Positions 54,901-64,000 of a stretch of 64,000 bases of DNA are shown here, piece after piece. How positions within the stretch are numbered: position 1 is the stretch's first letter; each line of letters opens with the position of its first letter. Source of the DNA: Arsenophonus sp048493715. GTDB lineage: Bacteria > Pseudomonadota > Gammaproteobacteria > Enterobacterales > Enterobacteriaceae. Where the stretch lies: contig JBGDCZ010000007.1 of the NCBI GenBank assembly GCA_048493715.1, forward strand, positions 1 to 64,000, in the 5' to 3' direction. The notes under the pieces were generated by a model, which saw only the letters and a program-made list of their open reading frames with translations, was not told the DNA's origin and did not search any database. The translations under genes were made by a program, and so were the position numbers.

Positions 54901-57573
54901 ATGTCGTTAAGTCTAAGAACGGACTGTGCATCCACACTCTCCGCTGGAAGTAAACACTATAAATATTTTAGTTTGCCTATAGCCGCAAAACAGCTAGGTG
55001 ATATTACAAATTTACCTAAATCTCTTAAAGTATTATTTGAGAATTTGCTGCGCCATCTTGATGGCAATTCAGTCGTTTTAAAAGATTTACAGGCTATGGT
55101 TGATTGGCAGCAAACCGGTCATACTGAGCGTGAAATCGCTTATCAACCCGCTCGGGTATTAATGCAGGATTTTACCGGTGTGCCAGCTGTAGTTGACCTT
55201 GCTGCAATGCGTGAAGCGGTGCAACGATTAGGTGGTGATGTTAACAAGGTAAATCCGCTTTCACCAGTTGATTTAATTATTGACCATTCAGTTATGGTTG
55301 ATGAATTTGCTACTCCACAAGCCTTTACTGACAACGTAAAACTGGAGATGCAACGGAATCATGAACGCTATCTATTTTTACGCTGGGGACAAAAAGCATT
55401 TAATCGTTTTCGAGTTGTACCGCCAGGTACAGGGATTTGTCACCAGGTGAATCTTGAGTATCTAAGTAAAGCTGTTTGGTATGAAGAACGAGCAGGCAAA
55501 TTATTGGCTTATCCAGATACGCTAGTCGGCACTGATTCTCATACAACGATGATTAATGGTTTGGGGGTATTAGGTTGGGGGGTAGGTGGTATTGAAGCTG
55601 AAGCCGCGATGTTGGGGCAACCGATTTCAATGCTTATTCCAGACGTGGTTGGTTTTAAATTGACAGGCAAACTTAACGAAGGGATCACAGCTACTGATTT
55701 AGTTTTGACTATTACACAAATGCTACGTAAACATGGTGTAGTGGGCAAATTTGTTGAGTTTTATGGTGACGGTTTAGCCGATTTACCGCTTGCTGACCGA
55801 GCTACCATTGCCAATATGTCACCTGAATATGGGGCTACATGTGGTTTTTTCCCAGTCGATGAAGTCACCTTAAGTTATATGCGTTTGACTGGCCGTTCGG
55901 AAGATGAAATTGCCTTAGTTGAGAAATATACTAAGGCTCAAGGATTATGGCGTTATCCTGGTGAAGCGCCGATTTTTACCAGTACATTAGAATTAGATTT
56001 AGCATCGGTTCAGGCAAGCTTAGCAGGACCTAAACGTCCGCAAGATCGGGTTGAATTGAGTCAGGTTCCGCATGTATTTAAAGATACAGTTGACCTGGAA
56101 TTAAATAAATTGGCCACTCAGCATGCTCCATCAGTCAGTTACGATGGTAAAGATTTTCAGTTAGAGGAAGGTGCGGTTGTTATTGCGGCGATAACTTCTT
56201 GTACCAATACTTCTAACCCTAGTGTTTTAATGGCGTCCGGTTTACTAGCTAAAAAAGCCATTGAAAAAGGCTTGCATCGTAAACCCTGGGTGAAATCTTC
56301 CTTAGCGCCCGGTTCAAAAGTGGTTACTGATTATTTAGCCAAAGCAGGACTAACTGATTATTTAAATCAATTAGGTTTCAATCTGGTCGGTTATGGTTGT
56401 ACTACCTGTATTGGTAATTCAGGGCCATTACCGGCGCCAATAGAGGAGGCAATTAAGAAATATAATCTCACGGTTGGTGCGGTGCTATCAGGAAATCGAA
56501 ATTTTGAAGGTAGGATCCATCCATTAGTTAAAACCAACTGGTTAGCTTCGCCACCCTTGGTGGTTGCTTATGCTTTGGCGGGTAATATGCAAATAAATCT
56601 TGCTAATCAGCCATTAGGGCAGGATAACAAGGGTAAAGATGTTCTCCTAAAAGATATTTGGCCAACCAGTCAGGAAATTGCCGCTGCAGTGCAGTTGGTA
56701 AAATCTGACATGTTTCATAAAGAATATAATGCAGTTTTTGATGGTGACGAAGCATGGCAAGCACTCGATGTAAAAAGTTCAGCCACTTATTCCTGGCAAC
56801 CAGATTCAACTTATATTCGTAATCCACCTTTCTTTGCTGATATGCAACTAGTGCCAGCGCCTATCAGTGATATTCATGGTGCGCATATTCTTGCTATTCT
56901 AGGTGATTCTGTTACCACGGATCATATTTCACCGGCGGGGAATATTAAAGCGGATAGTCCAGCTGGTCGCTATTTACAATCCCATGGGGTAGCAGCCAAA
57001 GATTTCAATTCCTATGGTTCAAGACGTGGTAATCATGAAGTCATGATGAGAGGCACGTTTGCTAATATTCGTATTCGTAATGAAATGCTACCTGGGGTCG
57101 AAGGAGGATTCACGCGCTATATACCGACCCAAACTCAGCTATCTATCTATGATGCGGCAATACAATACCAACAACATAAAATACCGTTAGCCATTATTGC
57201 AGGTAAAGAGTATGGTTCAGGCTCCAGTCGCGACTGGGCAGCCAAAGGAACACTATTATTGGGGGTAAGAATTGTTATTGCTGAATCCTATGAACGAATT
57301 CATCGCTCGAATCTGATTGGTATGGGGGTTTTACCGTTAGAATTTCCGGCTAATGTCAACCGTAAAACGTTAAAATTGACCGGAGATGAGACAATTGACA
57401 TTATAGGTTTGCAAGCCATTACCCCTGGTGAGATGATTTCGGTGACCATTACCGATAAGCATGGTCAAGTAATGACAATAGTAATGCGTTGCCGGATTGA
57501 TACGATGACTGAATTAGAATACTTTCGCCATGGGGGTATTCTTCATTATGTTATTCGTCAAATGCTAAAATAA
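54901..57573 (+). CDS. acnA: AcnA, aconitate hydratase A
   Basis: AcnA isomerises citrate to isocitrate with a [4Fe-4S] cluster. The 890 residues compare with 891 in E. coli. Cluster cysteines lie in AITSCTNTSNPSVLMASGLL and in YGCTTCIGNSGPLPAPIEEA. The substrate-binding C-terminal swivel domain carries AGKEYGSGSSRDWAAKGTLL. A strong SD (aaggagg) sits just before ATG 54901. Follows cysB as in E. coli. Intact, implying a retained TCA step. Confidence 0.97.
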   Translation: MSLSLRTDCASTLSAGSKHYKYFSLPIAAKQLGDITNLPKSLKVLFENLLRHLDGNSVVLKDLQAMVDWQQTGHTEREIAYQPARVLMQDFTGVPAVVDLAAMREAVQRLGGDVNKVNPLSPVDLIIDHSVMVDEFATPQAFTDNVKLEMQRNHERYLFLRWGQKAFNRFRVVPPGTGICHQVNLEYLSKAVWYEERAGKLLAYPDTLVGTDSHTTMINGLGVLGWGVGGIEAEAAMLGQPISMLIPDVVGFKLTGKLNEGITATDLVLTITQMLRKHGVVGKFVEFYGDGLADLPLADRATIANMSPEYGATCGFFPVDEVTLSYMRLTGRSEDEIALVEKYTKAQGLWRYPGEAPIFTSTLELDLASVQASLAGPKRPQDRVELSQVPHVFKDTVDLELNKLATQHAPSVSYDGKDFQLEEGAVVIAAITSCTNTSNPSVLMASGLLAKKAIEKGLHRKPWVKSSLAPGSKVVTDYLAKAGLTDYLNQLGFNLVGYGCTTCIGNSGPLPAPIEEAIKKYNLTVGAVLSGNRNFEGRIHPLVKTNWLASPPLVVAYALAGNMQINLANQPLGQDNKGKDVLLKDIWPTSQEIAAAVQLVKSDMFHKEYNAVFDGDEAWQALDVKSSATYSWQPDSTYIRNPPFFADMQLVPAPISDIHGAHILAILGDSVTTDHISPAGNIKADSPAGRYLQSHGVAAKDFNSYGSRRGNHEVMMRGTFANIRIRNEMLPGVEGGFTRYIPTQTQLSIYDAAIQYQQHKIPLAIIAGKEYGSGSSRDWAAKGTLLLGVRIVIAESYERIHRSNLIGMGVLPLEFPANVNRKTLKLTGDETIDIIGLQAITPGEMISVTITDKHGQVMTIVMRCRIDTMTELEYFRHGGILHYVIRQMLK

Positions 57574-57586
57574 GCAGGTTTAATTC

Positions 57587-57625
57587 ATCAAAAACTGTTC
57601 TGTTTACCTACAGCCAGTTTTTGAT
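57587..57625. terminator. stem-loop between convergent acnA and ribA
   Basis: An 11-bp perfect stem (atcaaaaactg / cagtttttgat) encloses a 17-nt loop between the acnA and ribA stops. T runs are inside the arms rather than after them, so function is likely but not textbook. Confidence 0.5.
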
Positions 57626-57634
57626 AATAACTAA

Positions 57635-58240
57635 TTAATTACATTTATAATCATCAGGTAGTATATGGCCTAATTTTGTGGCTTTTACATTTAGATAGTC
57701 ACTATTTTTTGGATTACGCCCAACAATAAGCGGAACCCGTTCTACTATATTTATCCCAGCTTCTCTCATGACCTCTAATTTTTTAGGGTTATTAGTTAAT
57801 AATCTCACTTCATTTATAGCCAGTAATTTGTACATGTTAGCACAGACAGTAAAATCACGTTCGTCAGGTTTAAAGCCGAGTTTTAAATTGGCTTCGACAG
57901 TATCTAGACCTTGATCTTGCAAGGAATAAGCACGAATTTTATTTAATAAACCGATATTACGACCCTCTTGACGATGATAAAGCAGTACACCGCGGCCTTC
58001 TAGTGCAATTTGTTTAAGTGCTGCTTCTAATTGAAAACCACAATCACAGCGTAAACTAAATAAGGCATCTCCGGTGAGGCATTCAGAATGGATACGGGAA
58101 AGAACCGGTTTTCCATCTGAAATATCACCATAAATAAGCGCTATGTGATTATTACCATTAGCAATTTCTTCAAATCCAATCAGTAGAAATTCTCCAAATG
58201 GGGTAGGTAGCTTGGCTTCAGCTATACGTTTTAGCTGCAT
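57635..58240 (-). CDS. ribA: RibA, GTP cyclohydrolase II
   Basis: RibA opens GTP as the first step of riboflavin synthesis. 201 residues (E. coli 196). The zinc cysteines are C54, C65 and C67 in HSECLTGDALFSLRCDCGFQ, and the catalytic region reads LYHRQEGRNIGLLNKIRAYS. The GTP-binding part includes LTNNPKKLEVMREAGINIVE. The start ATG 58240 (MQLKRIAEAKLPTPFG) is taken from orthologues; the MMYNT extension to 58255 is possible, and neither has a clear SD. Riboflavin supply is a common retained function in symbionts. Confidence 0.93.
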   Translation of the reverse strand: MQLKRIAEAKLPTPFGEFLLIGFEEIANGNNHIALIYGDISDGKPVLSRIHSECLTGDALFSLRCDCGFQLEAALKQIALEGRGVLLYHRQEGRNIGLLNKIRAYSLQDQGLDTVEANLKLGFKPDERDFTVCANMYKLLAINEVRLLTNNPKKLEVMREAGINIVERVPLIVGRNPKNSDYLNVKATKLGHILPDDYKCN

Positions 58241-58802
58241 AGTGTTATACATCATGAATAAAACTCTGGTTTTACAATTAAGGAAAAATACGTTAAAAAA
58301 TGGTTAAATGTAGTTATCAAATTATTTTTACCTATATATTTTACTACGTTAGTTAATATCATCAGCAGATTAGATTATGTTTTCAGCTGTTCATATTACT
58401 ACAATATGATTATTAAAAAATTAACTATTTTTAGTTGTAAGCACATTTTGTGTAATTGTTTAAATTGATAGTTAGAAACTGAAATCGGTAGATGTAGATA
58501 AAGATAAACCAATAAGCTGAACTTTTATTCACTTATTGAAAAAATAGCAGGCAACACTAGTATTTCGTTGAACGGGATAAACTTGATAAGATATTTTCAT
58601 TATGAATATTCTTGCTCCAATTAACACGAAATAGAAAAATTTTTGTGATTACTCATTCTGTTATCTACCATTGAAATGTTTATTTAAATAAAAAGGTGTG
58701 TGTTGATATAATTCACTTTCTTTATTGGGTTATCAAATGCTAAGTTAACTAAAGAAAAGTGATTATCGGGCTTTTCTATCATTAAACAATAATGGGAAAA
58801 AT
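58241..58802. other. 562-bp divergent spacer ribA-lapA
   Basis: In E. coli pgpB lies between these genes. I recognise no PgpB-like translation. AT-rich and without an ORF; it must hold the promoters of ribA and lapAB. Confidence 0.45.
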
Positions 58803-59120
58803 GTGAAATATTTTTTAATTTTATTACTTGCTTTAGCCGTTTTTATTGTTTCTGTGACACTTGGTTCAAGCAATAATCAGATCATAACATTTAATTATTT
58901 AATTGCTAAAGATGATTATCCAATATCGACATTACTAGCAATTCTTTTTGCGGTCGGATTCGTCTTAGGCTGGCTTATTTGTGGAGTTTTTTACGCTAAG
59001 GCATTAATTTCATTATCGAATGCCAGACGTAAAATTAAACGACTAGAAAGTCAATTAACCAAATTACCGCAAAGTGAGCATGGCACTGGAGTGGCGCTTG
59101 TTACAAATGAAAAAAGGTAA
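58803..59120 (+). CDS. lapA: LapA, lipopolysaccharide assembly protein A
   Basis: LapA (YciS) is a small inner-membrane partner of LapB. 105 residues with two transmembrane helices (KYFLILLLALAVFIVSVTLG and ~45-65 LAILFAVGFVLGWLICGVFY) and a basic coiled tail (NARRKIKRLESQL). GTG start at 58803 aligned with E. coli; the ATG at 58801 is closed at once by TGA. lapB follows after 6 bases. Intact. Confidence 0.93.
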   Translation: MKYFLILLLALAVFIVSVTLGSSNNQIITFNYLIAKDDYPISTLLAILFAVGFVLGWLICGVFYAKALISLSNARRKIKRLESQLTKLPQSEHGTGVALVTNEKR

Positions 59121-59126
59121 TTTTTT

Positions 59127-60296
59127 ATGTTAGAGCTGTTGTTTCTGCTACTGCCTATCGCCGCAGCTTATGGCTGGTATATGGGACACAGAAGTGCTCA
59201 ACAAGATAAACAGCAAAATGCTGATCGATTATCCCGTGAGTATGTTGCTGGTGTGAGTTTTTTACTATCAAATCAAAAAGATAGATCGGTTGATCTGTTT
59301 TTAGATATGCTGAAAGAAGACAGTTCGGTGTTTGAAGCACATTTAACATTAGGCAACCTTTTCCGTTCAAGAGGTGAGATTGAGCGAGCTATTCGTATTC
59401 ATCAATCCTTATTTGAAAGTAACTCATTATCATTTGAGCAAAAGTTATTAGCTACCCAACAGCTTGGGCGCGATTATTTAGCTGCTGGTGTTTATGATCG
59501 AGCGAGAAATATTTTTTTGCAATTGATTGATGAACAAGATTTTCGCTTTAGTGCGTTACAATCTTTACTTACTATTTATCAAGCAACCAGTGATTGGCAT
59601 AAAGCAATAGAGGTTGCTGAAAAATTAGTTAAAATGGGGAACCCTCAACTAAAAGAAGAAATAGCCCATTTTTACTGTGAACTTGCTCTATTGGAGCTGA
59701 GTGGTGACAATCTTGATGGTGCATTTCCTTTACTGAATAAAGCGGCCCAATCAGATAAAAACTGTGCCCGAGTTTCTATTATGAAAGGACGTATTCATAT
59801 CGCACGAGGTGAATATGAAAAAGCAATTTCAGCACTTAAGCAAGTTTTTGAGCAAGATAGAGATTTAGTCAGTGACACTTTAGCCATGCTTTATGAATGT
59901 TATCACCATTTAGCTGGTTGGAATGATTGGGAAACTTATATCCAGCAATGTGTTGCCGGTGATTGTGGGGCCACTGCTCAGCTTTATCTAACTGAAATAA
60001 TTGAAAAAAGAAAAGGTATAGAAAAAGCACAGCTATTTATTAAACAACAACTTGAACGTCATCCAACAATGAGGTTGTTTTATAAACTGATAGATTATCA
60101 TTTAGCAGATGCAGAAGAAGGTAGAGCAAAAGAGAGCTTGGAATTGCTGCGTAATATGGTTGGTGAGCAAATTCGTTCAAAGCCTGATTATCGTTGTCAT
60201 AAATGTGGTTTTACTACTCATTCTTTATATTGGTATTGTCCTTCATGTCGCTCTTGGGATACGATCAAACCAATAAAAGGTCTGGATGGTCAGTGA
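59127..60296 (+). CDS. lapB: LapB, lipopolysaccharide assembly protein B
   Basis: LapB (YciM) is an essential adaptor that controls FtsH degradation of LpxC and so sets LPS synthesis. The 389 residues equal the E. coli length. There is one N-terminal transmembrane anchor (~1-18), TPR repeats across ~35-330 (AHLTLGNLFRSRGEIERAIR, MKGRIHIARGEYEKAISALK), and a C-terminal rubredoxin-type metal site (YRCHKCGFTTHSLYWYCPSC). Coupled to lapA. Intact, which implies a tuned LPS pathway. Confidence 0.96.
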   Translation: MLELLFLLLPIAAAYGWYMGHRSAQQDKQQNADRLSREYVAGVSFLLSNQKDRSVDLFLDMLKEDSSVFEAHLTLGNLFRSRGEIERAIRIHQSLFESNSLSFEQKLLATQQLGRDYLAAGVYDRARNIFLQLIDEQDFRFSALQSLLTIYQATSDWHKAIEVAEKLVKMGNPQLKEEIAHFYCELALLELSGDNLDGAFPLLNKAAQSDKNCARVSIMKGRIHIARGEYEKAISALKQVFEQDRDLVSDTLAMLYECYHHLAGWNDWETYIQQCVAGDCGATAQLYLTEIIEKRKGIEKAQLFIKQQLERHPTMRLFYKLIDYHLADAEEGRAKESLELLRNMVGEQIRSKPDYRCHKCGFTTHSLYWYCPSCRSWDTIKPIKGLDGQ

Positions 60297-60340
60297 CAGT
60301 GTAACTAATATTGCATTTATTAAATTTAAAAAGGTTAAAA

Positions 60341-61078
60341 ATGATAGCCTGCACGCAAAATAAACTTCCTCTATCTGCTAATTCTCCCATTATTGTTGCA
60401 TTAGATTATAATGATCTGAGTAAGGCATTAACTTTTGTTGACAATATAAATCCCAAGGATTGCCGGCTGAAAGTTGGTATGCAGATGTTTACCTTATATG
60501 GCCCACAATTTATTCAAACTTTGCATAACCGCGGGTTTCAAGTTTTTTTGGATTTGAAATTTTATGATATTCCTAATACGGTTGCGCAAGCTGTTAAGGC
60601 CACTGCAGAAATTGGGGTTTGGATGGTTAATGTGCATGCCAGTGGTGGTGTCAGAATGATGACGGCTGCTAAGCAAGCATTAGTTGAATATGGTAAAGAT
60701 GCCCCCCTGTTGATCGCAGTTACCGTATTAACCAGTATGGAACAAGATGATCTCCAGCAGATTGGAATTAATCAAACACCCACTGGTCACGCCTTGCAAC
60801 TAGCTAAATTAGTCAAGCAGTGTGATATGGATGGTGTAGTATGTTCAGCTCATGAGGCATCAACACTGAAATCTGCTTGTGGTGACGACTTTTTATTAGT
60901 TACGCCGGCTATTCGTCCCAGTGGTGATGAAGTGGCAGATCAGCGGAGAATTATGACGCCAGAGCAGGCTATTAATGCTGGTGTTGATTATATGGTTATT
61001 GGTCGTCCAATTACCCATAGTGTTGATCCTGTTTTAATTCTAAAGCAAATTAATCGTTCAATTGGATGGATAAAATGA
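60341..61078 (+). CDS. pyrF: PyrF, orotidine 5'-phosphate decarboxylase
   Basis: PyrF makes UMP from OMP in de novo pyrimidine synthesis. The 245 residues equal the E. coli length. The active-site motif is VFLDLKFYDIPNTVAQAVKA (DxKxxDI). Phosphate-binding blocks: VTPAIRPSGDEVADQRRIMT and VDYMVIGRPITHS. Start ATG 60341 with aagg upstream; a TTG at 60311 is less likely. It overlaps yciH by 4 bases. Intact, and relevant because thymidine salvage (tdk) is damaged. Confidence 0.96.
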   Translation: MIACTQNKLPLSANSPIIVALDYNDLSKALTFVDNINPKDCRLKVGMQMFTLYGPQFIQTLHNRGFQVFLDLKFYDIPNTVAQAVKATAEIGVWMVNVHASGGVRMMTAAKQALVEYGKDAPLLIAVTVLTSMEQDDLQQIGINQTPTGHALQLAKLVKQCDMDGVVCSAHEASTLKSACGDDFLLVTPAIRPSGDEVADQRRIMTPEQAINAGVDYMVIGRPITHSVDPVLILKQINRSIGWIK

Positions 61079-61395
61079 GTGACTCGCGTTTAGTTTATTC
61101 AACAGAAAGTGGCAGAATAGTAGAAGTCGCAGAAAAATCACCACCGACTAAAGGCGATATTATTATCTGTATTATGCGTCAAACTTCAGGCCGAAAAGGT
61201 AAAGGAGTTTGTGTCATCACCGGTTTGGATTTAAATAAAGAACAATTAATTATGCTTGCTGCCGAATTAAAGAAAAAATGTGGCGTAGGGGGCACCATTA
61301 AAGATGGTAATATTGAGATCCAGGGAGATAAGCGAGAGCTGATTAAACAATTACTCGAAGCCAAGGGAATGAAAGTAAAATTGGCTGAGGGCTAA
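61075..61395 (+). CDS. yciH: YciH, SUI1/eIF1-like protein
   Basis: YciH is the bacterial eIF1-like protein, thought to tune initiation fidelity. The 106 residues (E. coli 108) carry the SUI1 core RQTSGRKGKGVCVITGLDLN and CGVGGTIKDGNIEIQGDKRE. ATG 61075 overlaps the pyrF stop (ATGA), indicating coupling. The end MKVKLAEG matches. Intact. Confidence 0.94.
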   Translation: MSDSRLVYSTESGRIVEVAEKSPPTKGDIIICIMRQTSGRKGKGVCVITGLDLNKEQLIMLAAELKKKCGVGGTIKDGNIEIQGDKRELIKQLLEAKGMKVKLAEG

Positions 61396-61405
61396 TAATA
61401 TTTAT

Positions 61406-61438
61406 AAATAAAGCCAGTATAGTTAACTGGCTTTATTT
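61406..61438 (+). terminator. terminator of pyrF-yciH, also facing osmB
   Basis: A 13-bp perfect stem (aaataaagccagt / actggctttattt) with a 7-nt loop, 10 bases after the yciH stop and before the osmB stop. Both arms end in T-rich sequence, so bidirectional. Confidence 0.8.
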
Positions 61439-61455
61439 TAGTTTGTTAAGGGTGG

Positions 61456-61665
61456 TTATTTTTTACCAACTTGGTTACCAATTAGACCACCAATAGCAGC
61501 TCCACCTACCGTACCTAACCCATTTCCTTCCGTTAAAATAGCGTCACCGACCGCACCAATAGCCGTATTTTTGTCGCGTTTGGTCATATTTGAGCAAGCA
61601 GTAATGGACATGAGGAAAACGCCAGATATTAACAAAGACAAGGTATGTTTTTTAAAACCATGCAC
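61456..61665 (-). CDS. osmB: OsmB, osmotically inducible lipoprotein B
   Basis: OsmB is a small stress-induced outer-membrane lipoprotein with a glycine-zipper segment. 69 residues (E. coli 72). Lipoprotein signal with lipobox ITAC (MHGFKKHTLSLLISGVFLMS). Then SNMTKRDKNTAIGAVGDAIL and the glycine zipper GTVGGAAIGGLIGNQVGKK; ~4 glycine-rich residues are shorter than E. coli. GTG start at 61665 with AGGA upstream. Intact. Confidence 0.9.
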   Translation of the reverse strand: MHGFKKHTLSLLISGVFLMSITACSNMTKRDKNTAIGAVGDAILTEGNGLGTVGGAAIGGLIGNQVGKK

Positions 61666-61827
61666 TATTCCATCCTATTGATAGGATAAATTAAATCCAA
61701 GTTAACATAGGTAACGACTTTTGGAATCGGAATTTTCGGCAAGTCGGTAATAGAATAAGTAAAAAAATAAAGTACTATGTTGTGTAGGTAGCTCACTCTT
61801 AGTAATAAGCTACCTGTGGAATACACT

Positions 61828-63777
61828 TTAAACGACAAGTCTTGCAATAATATTGCGTGTTTCCATTCGAATGTCTTCAAGCTGAATATTAATCACATCA
61901 TTAAGTTTATAAACAGGCTTACCTTTAATTATTATAGCACCAGCTTCTTGACTACACTGGATTTCTTCTCGTACGGAATGGAGAAAAGGTGTTGGAATAA
62001 AGGCATTGGCGCCATTATCAGTTAAGCGAATACGGATCCCACCACGAGTAATATCGGTTATTTCAGCCGCAAAAATAGTGTTAGTTTTTACCAAAGGTTT
62101 TAGAAAACGCGCATATAACCAATCACTTACGTCCCGTTCAGCTAAACGATTGGTGCGCTTGCGTTCAGTGATTTTGACCATTAGTGATTCAGACGGTTTT
62201 GTGATGTTATGCTGCTCATTATTTATGATAGCTTTTAATAAACGATGATTGATGATGTCTGTATACTTACGTATCGGGGACGTCCAAGTTGCATAGGAAT
62301 CAAAGCCCAAACCATAATGGGCAGCTGGTGTAGTTTTAATTTCAGCAAACGATTGGAAACGGCGTATTCGACTATCTAGAAATGGGGTTGGTTGTTGATC
62401 TAACAAACGGCGTAAATGACAAAATCCTTCAAGGCTTAACAGTGTTTCTGCATTTTGTTCGATATGACTTTCCTGCAAAATGGCGATAACATTATCGATC
62501 TGACTGGGATCGAAGCCATTATGAACATTAAAAATACCGAATCCTAATTTATCTTTTAATACTTTAGTTGCGCAAAGATTGGCGGCAATCATCGCCTCTT
62601 CGACGATACGATTAGCGAGCCGTCGTTTTTCGGCCAATATATCAATAACATTACCATTTTCATCAAGTACAAAGTGATAATCAGGACGATCTTTAAATAC
62701 CAGTGCATGAGATAGGCGCCAGGCGGAACGTTTTTCGCACATTTCATTGAGCAGTAATATTTGCTGTTTGATGATTTCATTTTCTGGTTGCCATTTATCA
62801 TGTTGCTGTTCCAACCAATCAGAAACATCATCGTAGACCAACTTGTTTTTTGATTCGATCCAGGCCAGGCTAAATTGAATATTTTCTGCCAATTGCCCAT
62901 CTTGTTGGATTTCAAATTGACAGACCAGAGCAGGGCGTCGCTCATTAGGGCGCAGCGAGCATAAATTATCCGACAACTCACGAGGTAACATCGGAATATT
63001 AAAGCCAGGTAAATAATTGGTATATCCGCGTTTTTGGGCAATCGTATCTAACTCACTATTTGCAGGGATATAACTGGTTGGATCGGCAATGGCAACAAAA
63101 AGACGTAATTGTCCATCATTAGTACGCTCTATATAAAGCGCATCATCCATATCCTCGGTGCTAGCACTATCAATGGTTATGAAATTGAGATGAGTAAGAT
63201 CATCGCGCTTTGTTGTCTGCTCTTCAATGGTACAGCTTTGCATTTTGGGCGCTTCACGCTCTAATTGATGCCGACTTAATGTTACCCACCAAGGAGCAAA
63301 ATGGTCATCGCCATGAGTAATATATTGTGTTATTTCAGCTTGAAAGCTACCTTGATTTTTTAATGGATGACGACGGATTTCTGCTATAACCCAATCATTT
63401 TGCGCAAAATCATGACTAACATGTTGTGCCGGGCGACAAAAAATATTTTCTTTTAATATTGGGTGATCGGGTTTGACGTAAAGCCGATTGTCATTATTTC
63501 TTTTTTGTATGCGTCCTAAAAATCGGGTGAGAAAGGGTTCAACTAATTGTTCTGGTTCAACAATTTCACGATCTTTGTTAGTGTGAATGGTTGCGATGAT
63601 CCGATCACCATGCATCACTTTTTTCATTTGTGGTGGTGGAATGAAATAAGTTTTCGTTCCATCGACCTCAAGAAAACCAAAACCTTTTTCTTTACTTTTG
63701 ACAATACCCTCGACACGAGGTGTTTGGGCATGTAATTGCTGTTTTAGCTGCGCTAGCAGCGGATTATCTTGAAACAT
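61828..63777 (-). CDS. rnb: RNase II
   Basis: RNase II is a processive 3'-5' exoribonuclease. The 649 residues compare with 644 in E. coli. Cold-shock domains lead (MFQDNPLLAQLKQQL, KEKGFGFLEVDGTKTYFIPP). The RNB catalytic domain has the acidic cluster FITIDSASTEDMDDALYIER and later DPTSYIPANSELDTIAQKRG. The C-terminal S1 domain follows (AAEITDITRGGIRIRLTDNG). ATG 63777 is conserved. Intact. Confidence 0.96.
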   Translation of the reverse strand: MFQDNPLLAQLKQQLHAQTPRVEGIVKSKEKGFGFLEVDGTKTYFIPPPQMKKVMHGDRIIATIHTNKDREIVEPEQLVEPFLTRFLGRIQKRNNDNRLYVKPDHPILKENIFCRPAQHVSHDFAQNDWVIAEIRRHPLKNQGSFQAEITQYITHGDDHFAPWWVTLSRHQLEREAPKMQSCTIEEQTTKRDDLTHLNFITIDSASTEDMDDALYIERTNDGQLRLFVAIADPTSYIPANSELDTIAQKRGYTNYLPGFNIPMLPRELSDNLCSLRPNERRPALVCQFEIQQDGQLAENIQFSLAWIESKNKLVYDDVSDWLEQQHDKWQPENEIIKQQILLLNEMCEKRSAWRLSHALVFKDRPDYHFVLDENGNVIDILAEKRRLANRIVEEAMIAANLCATKVLKDKLGFGIFNVHNGFDPSQIDNVIAILQESHIEQNAETLLSLEGFCHLRRLLDQQPTPFLDSRIRRFQSFAEIKTTPAAHYGLGFDSYATWTSPIRKYTDIINHRLLKAIINNEQHNITKPSESLMVKITERKRTNRLAERDVSDWLYARFLKPLVKTNTIFAAEITDITRGGIRIRLTDNGANAFIPTPFLHSVREEIQCSQEAGAIIIKGKPVYKLNDVINIQLEDIRMETRNIIARLVV

Positions 63778-63921
63778 ACTATCCGTATTTGCATCGTTAA
63801 ATTAAAATTTACCCACATTTTGCTCAAGTTGAGAGGTATGGGCAAGTAGAATAATAATATTTGTCACTTTTATAAAAAGCTTGTATTTAAAGTTTGTCTT
63901 GGGAATGCTATTGGTTATTTA

Positions 63922-64000
63922 TTAGTTTGCTGAATATTGTTTATCGTTAAATTCACATAAATCTTCAATAATACAAGAGCCACAGCGTGGTTTTCTGGCT
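63922..64000 (-). CDS. nth: Nth, endonuclease III, C-terminal end (partial)
   Basis: The last 26 codons before the window edge read ARKPRCGSCIIEDLCEFNDK, ending QYSAN, stop 63922. The CxxC-x5-C spacing is the tail of the [4Fe-4S] cluster loop of endonuclease III (C-x6-C-x2-C-x5-C), the DNA glycosylase for oxidised pyrimidines. The gene continues beyond position 64000. In E. coli nth is near rsx, not next to rnb, so synteny changes here. Confidence 0.88.
   Translation of the reverse strand, partial: ARKPRCGSCIIEDLCEFNDKQYSAN

Noticed and set aside
1..64000. Search for tRNA, rRNA, insertion sequences, prophage genes, toxin-antitoxin or defence clusters.
   Set aside because: None could be supported. 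The window is ordinary enterobacterial backbone in decay rather than an accessory island.

Overview
This is a 64 kb chromosomal segment from an AT-rich gammaproteobacterium. Gene content and order follow the E. coli K-12 stretch pspF to rnb (psp, ycjXF, tyrR, tpx, ttcA, nhaB-fadR, gapA, ansA-pncA, sppA, topB-xthA, purU, rssB, galU, hns, tdk, adhE, marC, cls, tonB, yciABC, trp, yciO, rluB, yciK, sohB, topA, cysB, acnA, ribA, lapAB, pyrF, yciH, osmB, rnb), with whole blocks missing. About a third of the recognisable genes are broken by frameshifts, in-frame stops or deletions, and many long AT-rich spacers stand where E. coli has genes. Low GC, conserved enterobacterial synteny and many fresh pseudogenes together suggest a host-restricted insect symbiont. 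An Arsenophonus-like member of the Morganellaceae is my best guess, but this is inference, since no 16S or other marker lies in the window.

Layout. 1-1.8 kb: psp locus, with pspF, pspA and pspB broken and pspC intact. 2.1-6.9 kb: intact ycjX-ycjF, tyrR and tpx. 7-8.9 kb: ruins of mppA and an OmpX/Ail-like barrel. 8.9-13.7 kb: ttcA, emrE, dsbB, broken nhaB, intact fadR. 13.7-20.5 kb: broken yeaD, intact gapA, msrB-yeaC, broken pncA beside intact ansA, sppA. 20.7-25.1 kb: broken ydjA and selD, then topB and xthA. 25.1-34.9 kb: an orphan LysR regulator, purU, rssB, galU and hns, then tdk with one amber codon, an adhE remnant and marC. 35.3-40.8 kb: cls, tonB, frameshifted yciA, yciB, yciC and a BON-domain lipoprotein. 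41-44.8 kb: collapsed trp operon (trpC, trpB, trpA remnants; trpE and trpD not seen) and broken trpH. 44.9-49.7 kb: yciO, rluB, a broken unknown lipoprotein with a G-rich homopolymer, yciK and sohB. 50.2-64 kb: topA, broken sodC, cysB, acnA, ribA, lapAB, pyrF-yciH, osmB, rnb and the 3' end of nth.

Functional reading. What survives is largely information processing and envelope upkeep: TopA, TopB, XthA, Nth, RNase II, RluB, TtcA, H-NS, RssB, LapAB, Cls, YciB, YciC, DsbB, SppA, SohB. Central enzymes also survive (GapA, AcnA, GalU, PyrF, RibA, PurU). What is lost is nutritional flexibility: tryptophan synthesis, selenophosphate synthesis, nicotinamide salvage (PncA), thymidine salvage, murein peptide/oligopeptide binding, AdhE fermentation, NhaB antiport and periplasmic SodC. 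This fits life in a constant, nutrient-rich host niche. I found no rRNA, tRNA, insertion sequence, prophage, CRISPR array or convincing new multigene system.
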